Positions 25,526 to 30,352 of a DNA stretch of 30,352 nucleotides are shown one piece after another. Each line of letters begins with the position of its first letter. Position 1 is the stretch's first letter. Position numbers and translations under genes: made by a program. The notes below the pieces were generated by a model. The model made no database searches and had not been told where the DNA came from. It worked only from the letters and a program-made list of their open reading frames with translations. The stretch comes from CAZXCQ01 sp964639275 (lineage in GTDB: Bacteria; Desulfobacterota; DSM-4660; Desulfatiglandales; Desulfatiglandaceae): contig CAZXCQ010000040.1 in NCBI GenBank assembly GCA_964639275.1, positions 1 through 30,352 of the forward strand. The letters run 5' to 3'.

Positions 25526-25761
25526 TTTCTTGACTTCCCCCTTATTTTCGCTATGATTCCCAATAATTGAACCAGCAATCCCGCCTTCCGCGGGATCTCC
25601 GCTACAATCCCGGCGGACAAGTCCGTTTCACTCCGACCGGCAACAAGTAAGAAGTAGAGAATAACCCTGAACGCTGAACCTCTGAACCTCTGAACCTTTG
25701 ATCTTTTGAACCCCTGAACCATTGAACCCTGAACCTCTGAACCTTTCGTTGAGAGTTTCCC
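25526..25761 (+). repeat. Promoter-containing repeat, copy 2 (right of higA)
   Basis: This is the same element as 24541-24692, in direct orientation. The leader and 16-nt end block are conserved, with a longer interior: an insert near 25575-25660, then about ten TGAACC-type octamers (25664-25745). The remaining minus-strand frame through it is a repeat translation, not a gene. Confidence 0.8.
25530..25557 (+). promoter_or_regulatory. Promoter inside repeat copy 2
   Basis: TTGACT (25530-25535), 16-nt spacer, TATGAT (25552-25557), identical boxes to copy 1. It points toward the cassette array that starts about 550 bp downstream. Confidence 0.5.
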
Positions 25762-26102
25762 CATGGACAAACCCCTCAAAATGGGCCTACCCAACTCCCG
25801 ACAGAAGCTTTGCCTCTGTCGGGAGCTATAATCTTCATCAGAAATCTGAAACCACCTTTTTCCGGAGGTGATCCCAGAATTGAGCCTACAACGGGGCGAG
25901 AATAGGGCGCATATAGATTTCTCCTGAAAGTATGGATAACACCCATTTCCGGGTGATATACAGAATGCCATCTCCTACGCCCCGGAAAAGAGTTGCCAAT
26001 TAGCACCCCATCTGCCGCTCCCGGAACAGGAAACTCCGTGGTATTTGGGGGCTGGGGAATTCCCTTGGAGAGCGGGGATATCAAGAAACTATAGAATAAC
26101 TT
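25762..26102. other. Hairpin-rich non-coding junction left of the cassette array
   Basis: No supported gene. It starts with ATGGACAAACCCCTC, a frame (MDKPLKMGLP, then stop after 22 codons) that resembles the first codons of a hisG gene. Next come a perfect 11-bp hairpin CTCCCGACAGA/TCTGTCGGGAG (25795-25825) and smaller CACCT/AGGTG and CACCC/GGGTG stems. I looked for an attI site, an attC and an integrase here and did not find them. Confidence 0.5.
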
Positions 26103-26109
26103 GTTGGCA
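26103..26109 (+). other. R' box marking the left boundary of cassette 1
   Basis: GTTGGCA, 20 bp before the first cassette gene, is the exact reverse complement of the R'' box of attC1 (26415-26421). Crossover is expected between G26103 and T26104. No attC stem or attI landmarks precede it, so this may be a secondary integration site. Confidence 0.6.
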
Positions 26110-26129
26110 TTAAAAATTAGAGGTTTAAA

Positions 26130-26396
26130 ATGTCCAAACGAAAAAGAAAACTTACACCTGCTGAGAAAGCAGAAAAAAAGCGGCGACGTAAGCAGTACAT
26201 GACCATCTTTATCAATGGCAAACAAAAGCGGGTTAAGCGTCCCCCCACCATTGACGGAATGGACGTGGATGAGTTCATTCGTAGGAATGCAGATCCCATT
26301 TGGCTACATCAAAACGAAATGTGGGAATACATGGAAAATGAAACAGAAGATGAAGAAGAAACAAACATTGATGAAGATTTGGATATCCCCTTTTGA
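26130..26396 (+). CDS. Cassette 1: small highly charged protein, unknown function
   Basis: This 88-aa protein has an extremely basic N-terminal third (KRKRKLTPAEKAEKKRRRK), a middle segment around TIDGMDVDEFIRRNADPIW, and a strongly acidic C-terminus (ENETEDEEETNIDEDLDI). The bipolar charge would suit nucleic-acid or ribosome binding by the basic end, balanced by the acidic tail, but I recognise no family. AGAGG lies 7 nt before the ATG, and the start is 20 bp inside the cassette boundary, as is usual for cassette genes. It is more AT-rich than the chromosomal genes to the left. Its attC begins 19 bp after the stop. Confidence 0.75.
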   Translation: MSKRKRKLTPAEKAEKKRRRKQYMTIFINGKQKRVKRPPTIDGMDVDEFIRRNADPIWLHQNEMWEYMENETEDEEETNIDEDLDIPF

Positions 26397-26414
26397 TTTT
26401 AAAATAAAGGCAAA

Positions 26415-26542
26415 TGCCAACAAGGCAGTTGAGAGGGACTGGCTATTAAGGTGTCGTGCTGAGTTTTCAGTGATAAAAGCTTTTTTCCTTATATGACAAT
26501 AGTTGCCTTAAATCCGCCAGCCCCTCACCGCCGCCGTTAGCG
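26415..26542 (+). other. attC1 recombination site
   Basis: A 128-bp imperfect palindrome: R'' TGCCAAC at 26415-26421 and R' GTTAGCG at 26536-26542. The stem segments TGAG, GGG, CTGGC and TTAAGG on the left pair with their complements on the right (near 26504-26526), leaving two extrahelical A residues on one strand, the hallmark that sets attC strand choice. Its size resembles Vibrio-type attC sites. Confidence 0.87.
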
Positions 26543-26569
26543 TTTTTAATATTATTATTTGGAGGAAAA

Positions 26570-26986
26570 ATGTGCGAACTTGATGAACAGGATAAACGAA
26601 TCGAACAAATTCTTGATCAATTTGATATGGACGTTAGTGAGGAGTCCTCCTTGAAATATATGGATTATCTTAAACGGAATATTGAATTGCCATGTCAGCT
26701 TAGCGGTATTGAGGATTTTCCCTGGGAGGAATACTATGTATTTGGACCTGGCAGTAGAAAAGAATATGAAAAGTTAAAAAAGCAACAACCATCTTATACA
26801 GATGTTTTCAGTTTGATTAGTTTCGAGAATGATCTTGATGGAAATAATGGTATTTTGGTTAAAGTTGAACGATTATCCGATAAAAAGAAGTTTTCATTGC
26901 CATTAGCTGACATAAAATCAACAGACGTGGAATCAAAGAATTATCAGCTATTGGATGATTATTCTGTTTGGTTCGTAAATAATTAA
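26570..26986 (+). CDS. Cassette 2: 138-aa acidic protein of unknown function
   Basis: The protein starts with a charged helical segment (about 1-35), then LPCQLSGIEDFPWEEYYVFGPG (about 42-63, split here as LPCQLSGIEDF and PWEEYYVFGPG) and a compact C-terminal part with ILVKVERLSDKKKFSLPLADI, which looks like a small beta-barrel. The LPCxxxGIEDFPWEE and LPLADI pattern reminds me of proteins labelled calcium-binding (CcbP-like); that is an unverified impression. GGAGG lies 5 nt before the ATG, which is 33 bp after the cassette boundary. It is markedly AT-rich compared with the chromosomal genes, supporting separate acquisition. Confidence 0.75.
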   Translation: MCELDEQDKRIEQILDQFDMDVSEESSLKYMDYLKRNIELPCQLSGIEDFPWEEYYVFGPGSRKEYEKLKKQQPSYTDVFSLISFENDLDGNNGILVKVERLSDKKKFSLPLADIKSTDVESKNYQLLDDYSVWFVNN

Positions 26987-27005
26987 AAGAAACATTAAAT
27001 ACGAT

Positions 27006-27135
27006 TGCTAACAATTTCATTGAGAGGCACGCGCTATTTTTGCGCCACTTTTAAAAGTTATTGCCCAAAAAATGTTTTGAGGCGCTTATAAGCAGATTGC
27101 CAATTATCCGCCCGCCCCTCATGAATACGTTAAAC
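27006..27135 (+). other. attC2 recombination site
   Basis: A 130-bp imperfect palindrome: R'' TGCTAAC at 27006-27012, R' GTTAAAC at 27129-27135. The left arm TTCAT-T-GAG-A-GGC..GCG pairs with the right arm near 27108-27126, leaving one extrahelical T. An inner GCGCC/GGCGC stem adds to the structure. Confidence 0.86.
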
Positions 27136-27145
27136 GTAAATAAAG

Positions 27146-27694
27146 ATGAACCCGAAGACCATTGAATACCTGCGGCGTCTGACGGCTGAGTTAGCCATCG
27201 GCAATTCCACACTTCGGAACCAAGGCTCGCCCGGTGTTGCAAAGACTGCGCGAGGCTTCCTGGCCAAACTGGATCTGAAGTCCTTCTCAGTCAGTTCCCA
27301 GGAACATTTTGCCAAGGCACTTGATCGTGCCACGGAGAACCTGGTTCAAGCTCTACCGGATGGGGCGCGCAACTGGGGTACGGCCAGAAAGGCTCTCAAC
27401 ATTTTCCTTCGAGACTGTCTTTACAACCAGTTTCTTTGCGCCTACTTTGCCATTTCACAAATTCACCCTTGGCTCGAAGTCCCCTTGGATTGCTATGTTG
27501 CAAAGGGATTGCGGGGAACCTCTGTGAGCAACCGCCTTCCGAAATGGACTACGATCACGGGCCTTGAGCACGAACCGAGCGCCCAGTATCAGCAAGTGGC
27601 CGGCAAGGTGGCGGAAAAGATCGGATGTAACCGTGTTGATTTGGACATTTACCTTTGGCGGGAAGTGGGGATCAGAGAATTGGACAAAGTTTAA
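27146..27694 (+). CDS. Cassette 3: 182-aa protein of unknown function
   Basis: This is a soluble protein with a helical N-terminal half (MNPKTIEYLRRLTAELA), a segment DGARNWGTARKALNIFLRDC at about 72-91, and then LCAYFAISQIHPWLEVPLDCYVAKGL (two halves: FAISQIHPWLEVPLD, CYVAKGL). The C-terminus is charged (NRVDLDIYLWREVG). I recognise no domain. The HPWLEVPLD..VAKGL block looks like a conserved core worth searching. The ATG is 16 bp after the cassette boundary with no strong Shine-Dalgarno. The TAA stop lies inside the R'' box of attC3, so gene and recombination site overlap by 6 bp. Confidence 0.78.
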   Translation: MNPKTIEYLRRLTAELAIGNSTLRNQGSPGVAKTARGFLAKLDLKSFSVSSQEHFAKALDRATENLVQALPDGARNWGTARKALNIFLRDCLYNQFLCAYFAISQIHPWLEVPLDCYVAKGLRGTSVSNRLPKWTTITGLEHEPSAQYQQVAGKVAEKIGCNRVDLDIYLWREVGIRELDKV

Positions 27695-27758
27695 CCAGCG
27701 CATCGTACAGACTGGTAGGCCAGGGCGGCCTCCCAGCGGCCCATGCGCGCCGTTCGGC
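27689..27758 (+). other. attC3 recombination site
   Basis: A 70-bp site: R'' GTTTAAC (27689-27695), R' GTTCGGC (27752-27758). Stem GCGCAT/ATGCGC, then CTGGTAGGCC pairing 9 of 10 with GGCCTCCCAG around a short loop. R' departs from the GTTRRRY consensus at one position, but it is the exact complement of R'' in the following attC4, which supports the boundary. Confidence 0.82.
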
Positions 27759-27848
27759 GCGAAAATTGGAACAACCATCGACGCAATCGGAAACTTGAGC
27801 GAGGCATCTCAGATGCTTTTAGACAACTTTACAGCGAGGAGGCGCTAG

Positions 27849-29294
27849 GTGGCACATTGGACTGAGCAAGACGAGGTCCAAGAGACTCGCGACTTGGAGC
27901 CGAATGTGGAAGACTGCGCCCGCGCTCTGTTTGGGCCTGGCAGCTACTACATTTCCTGGCGTGGTGCACACCTGGACTCCGCGATGGGAAAAAATAAACA
28001 TGCCGACGGTTTAGTTTGGCTGCCGTGGCAAGCAGAACTTTGGTTAGTTGAGATCGAGTGGAAACTAGGATCCAATTTCTTTGAACAATCCCGAGGACTT
28101 AGCAAAAGTAAGGTAGACTCGGAGAAAATTCGATCGGCACTCAAAAATGCCCTTGATCAAGAGAAACGCATCCTAGATGGAACAGTGCAGTCTGTGAAAG
28201 AAGGCGCGGTGGTCGACGGAATCGTGTCCCAAACGATGGGAAGATATTTCCGTGGCGATCGATTCTCATCCAACATCTGGATTTTGCTGGGGCATTCTCG
28301 CGGAAATGCTAAGGAAGTTTTGGCGGAGTACAAGGAAGAGGCGGAGGCTCGGTGGCCGGGCAAGAATGACAAGTACTACATTTTATCCAAAGCGCGACTA
28401 TATACGTCCGACCACAGTTGTGTTCTCTTACTCGATCAGTACTCCAACTCTGGCCAAGAAGTCATGCGGTCGGTCTTGGTCCCGGCTAAAATGCCACAGA
28501 GGGCAGTTGCTCCGACAACTACATTGAACGTACCGATCGGGACGAACCATGCGCCAGTTACCGCACCGATACAACCGGACGCTGTTCGATCTCCGAATGT
28601 TGTCGGGCGAGCTGGACAGATGTTCTCCGCTCTAAGGGCGATCTCGCCAACAGTCACGCGCGATGATATCCTTTTGCGCATAAAAAATAGCTTAGGATCA
28701 TATTCTGATTTCGCCGTGGCCTGGGACCATGGCGGCAAGGAGTTCATGGTTCTTGTTGGTGGCGAGCGCAAAAAGCCTTCCAACGCTTGCAAATTGGTTA
28801 TGTCAAATCCTCCACCTAAAGCTGGAAACGTCGCTCGTAAGTACGGATCGTTCGTACGAAAATCTACAGGGGAAGCAATTGCGACGTATGGAGATGTCGA
28901 ACGCAGTTTGTCCGGAGCGCTGAGCGGCGCCGATCGGCATTCGGTACTTCGCCAGCAACAAACGGCAAGCGTAGATTCCGAGCGATGCACCTATTTTGCG
29001 GAGTGGAACAACAATAAGGCGCGTAAGTTTTACGACAATGTAATCCAGCGTCAGAAGCTATGGGATGAGTTTCTGGAAAAGAGGAGCCTTAAGCCCTCCG
29101 ACTTCAAAAGGCTTAGCGAGTTTCCGCCAAAAGGGGTTGCTGGATTCATGGCCTACCTTACGCGGAACAGAATTGCACGCAGAATGCCGGACGACTCGTT
29201 TGTTATTTCAGCAGATACAGTTAATGCCATTCGAATCAAAATCAGGGATTATAAAGGCTGGCCGAACCAGACGCTCCACACGAACGGCGGGTAA
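27849..29294 (+). CDS. Cassette 4: large protein with PD-(D/E)XK-nuclease-like N-terminus
   Basis: At 481 aa this is unusually large for a cassette gene. The N-terminal domain has KHADGLVWLP (D53) followed by ELWLVEIEWKLG (E68, E70, K72). That D...E-x-K spacing on two predicted strands is the catalytic layout of PD-(D/E)XK nucleases. A strand-rich segment NIWILLGHSRG follows. After a low-complexity, Pro/Thr-rich linker (about 218-255), a second domain begins near ISPTVTRDDILLRIKNSLG and ends with a basic helical region (FKRLSEFPPKGVAGFMAYL). I infer a nucleic-acid-cleaving enzyme with a separate specificity domain, possibly for phage defence. The GTG start has GAGGAGG with 6-nt spacing. The last 11 codons and the stop are supplied by attC4. 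Confidence 0.72.
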   Translation: MAHWTEQDEVQETRDLEPNVEDCARALFGPGSYYISWRGAHLDSAMGKNKHADGLVWLPWQAELWLVEIEWKLGSNFFEQSRGLSKSKVDSEKIRSALKNALDQEKRILDGTVQSVKEGAVVDGIVSQTMGRYFRGDRFSSNIWILLGHSRGNAKEVLAEYKEEAEARWPGKNDKYYILSKARLYTSDHSCVLLLDQYSNSGQEVMRSVLVPAKMPQRAVAPTTTLNVPIGTNHAPVTAPIQPDAVRSPNVVGRAGQMFSALRAISPTVTRDDILLRIKNSLGSYSDFAVAWDHGGKEFMVLVGGERKKPSNACKLVMSNPPPKAGNVARKYGSFVRKSTGEAIATYGDVERSLSGALSGADRHSVLRQQQTASVDSERCTYFAEWNNNKARKFYDNVIQRQKLWDEFLEKRSLKPSDFKRLSEFPPKGVAGFMAYLTRNRIARRMPDDSFVISADTVNAIRIKIRDYKGWPNQTLHTNGG

Positions 29295-29324
29295 CCCCGC
29301 CGTTCGGTGAGCTAGACGTTATAA
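29261..29324 (+). other. attC4 recombination site
   Basis: A compact 64-bp site: R'' GCCGAAC (29261-29267), R' GTTATAA (29318-29324). Stem GCTC-C-AC-A-CGAACGGCGGG pairs with its complement at about 29296-29313, with two extrahelical bases and an 11-bp perfect inner stem. The TAA stop of the cassette 4 gene is in the 4-nt loop. Confidence 0.88.
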
Positions 29325-29346
29325 ATTTAAGAATCGAGAGGTAATA

Positions 29347-30222
29347 ATGAAAAATCTGGCCTGCCTGATTCTTGTTTTAGTATTCTTTCATGTCGCATCA
29401 ATCGCCCTATCAGAAAATCCATCTCCACCACCAATACAGAAAAATATTGAAATAAAGACCGACAGGTACAAGAACAATATAAACACCAAGGCCAATGAAA
29501 AACCATCCCCATCCCAAGCGCCTGTAATCGTCAATAAAGATTATACCGAGAGCAATAAAGCACCCCGCCAATATCCCACAGAAAAAGCCAAGAATAAGCT
29601 GAACAGGTCAAATTCGTGGACTATCACAGATTTCTTCAACCTTTTTTTGGTTATCTTCACTGGCCTCCTCGTTTTCTGTAACTTCCTGTTGTGGTGTTCT
29701 ACAAGAAAGTCTGCCAATGCTGCTAAACAGGCCGCTAATGCTGCCAAAAAAAGCGCTGATGCGCTCCCAACAATCGAAAAGGCTTTTATATTTACAACCA
29801 ATATCGAATGGAAACCAAAAATTGATGGAGCCAAGTTTCATCATGTAGGCGATAATATCATTGAAGCCACTTTGTTCAATGGCGGGAAAACCCCGGCAAT
29901 CCTGAATAAAGTTTTTATGACTTATGCTTTTCAGAAAGAATATCCCAATAGAGTTGAAATCGGAAAAGCAGCCAATGTGGTCCCAAGCAATACTATTGTT
30001 AGAGCCGGTAAATCTAAGATTGAACGTATCGACATCACTCTTAACCAAGACAGATGGGCTGAGATGGTGTGCCATAAGACAAAACTTCTCTGCTATGGCA
30101 GAATTGAATACACTGACATCTTTGGAAAAAACCGTGAGACAGGATTCTGTTGGGAATGTTTGAATCCCCAAGGAAGCACCCTTACTATTTCCGACAATAA
30201 CGAATTGAATTATCATAAATAG
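29347..30222 (+). CDS. Cassette 5: exported, membrane-anchored protein of unknown function
   Basis: This 291-aa protein begins with a signal-peptide-like sequence (MKNLACLILVLVFFHVASIALS) and a Pro/Lys/Asn-rich linker. A second hydrophobic helix (about 93-116, ITDFFNLFLVIFTGLLVF...) follows, then a short heptad coiled-coil (SANAAKQAANAAKKSADAL). The C-terminal domain from about 145 (IEKAFIFTTNIEWKP) is strand-rich with ATLFNGGKTPAIL and RIEYTDIFGKNRETGFCWEC and looks like an Ig-like sensor or adhesion domain. Its location inside or outside the cell depends on topology that I cannot fix. GAGAGG precedes the ATG. It is AT-rich. No family is recognised with certainty. Confidence 0.75.
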   Translation: MKNLACLILVLVFFHVASIALSENPSPPPIQKNIEIKTDRYKNNINTKANEKPSPSQAPVIVNKDYTESNKAPRQYPTEKAKNKLNRSNSWTITDFFNLFLVIFTGLLVFCNFLLWCSTRKSANAAKQAANAAKKSADALPTIEKAFIFTTNIEWKPKIDGAKFHHVGDNIIEATLFNGGKTPAILNKVFMTYAFQKEYPNRVEIGKAANVVPSNTIVRAGKSKIERIDITLNQDRWAEMVCHKTKLLCYGRIEYTDIFGKNRETGFCWECLNPQGSTLTISDNNELNYHK

Positions 30223-30265
30223 GGTTATTTCAAGAAAAGTAAGGTATTTCTGAAATCGAAGCATT

Positions 30266-30344
30266 TTATAACCAATCGGTCCTCGTGCCAAGGTAAACCC
30301 GAAACCTTGGGAATCCACGTAAATCGGGATGAAATTGGTTATTG
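30266..30344 (+). other. attC5 recombination site (candidate)
   Basis: R'' TTATAAC (30266-30272) is the exact complement of GTTATAA at the left edge of cassette 5. R' GTTATTG is at 30338-30344. TAACCAAT pairs with ATTGGTTA, and an inner CCAAGGT/ACCTTGG stem (30288-30294, 30304-30310) caps it, with CGTG/CACG between. The fully paired R spacer is less typical of attC, so the call rests mainly on the cassette-end match. Confidence 0.68.
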
Positions 30345-30352
30345 TTACCCAG

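Larger units (their letters stand above)
26104..30338 (+). mobile_element. Integron gene-cassette array without a visible integrase (CALIN-like)
   Basis: Five cassettes lie head to tail: 26104-26536, 26537-27129, 27130-27752, 27753-29318 and 29319-30338. Each has one gene followed by one attC. The left-edge R' boxes are GTTGGCA, GTTAGCG, GTTAAAC, GTTCGGC and GTTATAA. The matching right-end R'' boxes are TGCCAAC, TGCTAAC, GTTTAAC, GCCGAAC and TTATAAC. Four pairs are exact reverse complements and the second differs only at the outer base (a G-T wobble), as expected for excised circular cassettes. All genes point the same way, with differing base composition. No intI gene is seen in the window; it could lie beyond the right edge or be absent. 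Confidence 0.88.

Noticed and set aside
25795..25825. Intrinsic terminator at the 11-bp hairpin
   Set aside because: No T-run on either side; retained only as a hairpin in the junction entry.
25372..25971. 199-aa minus-strand frame
   Set aside because: It is antisense to higA and reads through the TGAACC repeats, producing a low-complexity repeat peptide.
25500..26100. CRISPR array suspected from repeated units and hairpins
   Set aside because: Repeat units are 7-8 nt without unique spacers of constant length, and no cas gene is present.
27564..27848. 94-codon frame overlapping the end of cassette 3 gene and attC3
   Set aside because: It crosses the attC hairpin and overlaps the cassette 3 gene out of frame; no start signal.
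27743..27865. 41-codon frame between cassette 3 and cassette 4 genes
   Set aside because: It begins inside attC3, has no ribosome binding site and overlaps the strong GAGGAGG/GTG start of the cassette 4 gene.

Overview
The window looks like chromosome of an anaerobic deltaproteobacterium (Desulfobacterota; sulfate-reducer or syntroph type). I infer this from gene content (TRAP carboxylate transporter, two acyl-CoA ligases, a beta-oxidation set with a MerR regulator, an orphan receiver protein, a B12-type radical SAM protein), the moderately GC-rich coding sequence, and the dispersed 'TGAACCT'-style intergenic repeats. No rRNA or credible tRNA gene is present.

Layout. (1) 80-3077: a DctP-DctQ-DctM TRAP transporter, with two stem-loops between the binding protein and the permeases. 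(2) 3166-6642, minus strand: a receiver-only response regulator, an acyl-CoA ligase and a MerR-type regulator. A 10-bp-arm palindrome separates the regulator from a divergent second acyl-CoA ligase. (3) 6817-13941: ligase, bifunctional enoyl-CoA hydratase/3-hydroxyacyl-CoA dehydrogenase, thiolase and long-form acyl-CoA dehydrogenase, closed by a strong intrinsic terminator. Together (1)-(3) read as uptake, CoA activation and beta-oxidation of a carboxylic acid. (4) 14064-18836: a B12-binding radical SAM protein, then a tightly overlapping glycosyltransferase / methyltransferase / alpha-alpha-toroid trio with its own promoter and terminator, probably a small uncharacterised glycan or lipid biosynthetic unit. 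(5) 18921-20128, minus strand: a cysteine-containing protein of uncertain family and a second methyltransferase. (6) 20381-24216: RecD2 helicase and, convergently, inositol-3-phosphate synthase, separated by two covarying hairpins whose 7-nt loops are exactly complementary. (7) 24541-25761: a remnant module (DNA methyltransferase C-terminus fused to the tail of a HigB toxin, followed by intact HigA) bracketed by two copies of a promoter-carrying repeat.

(8) 26104-30344: the main discovery is an integron gene-cassette array with no integrase in the window. Five attC recombination sites separate five same-strand genes. For each cassette, the 7-nt R' box at its left edge is complementary to the R'' box of the attC at its right edge: exact 7/7 for four cassettes and 6/7 for one. 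That is what circularised cassettes require, and it fixes the boundaries independently of gene calls. The cassette genes are a charged 88-aa protein, a 138-aa protein, a 182-aa protein, a 481-aa protein with a PD-(D/E)XK-nuclease-like N-terminus, and a 291-aa exported membrane protein. None has a function I can assign firmly. The array may continue past the right edge.
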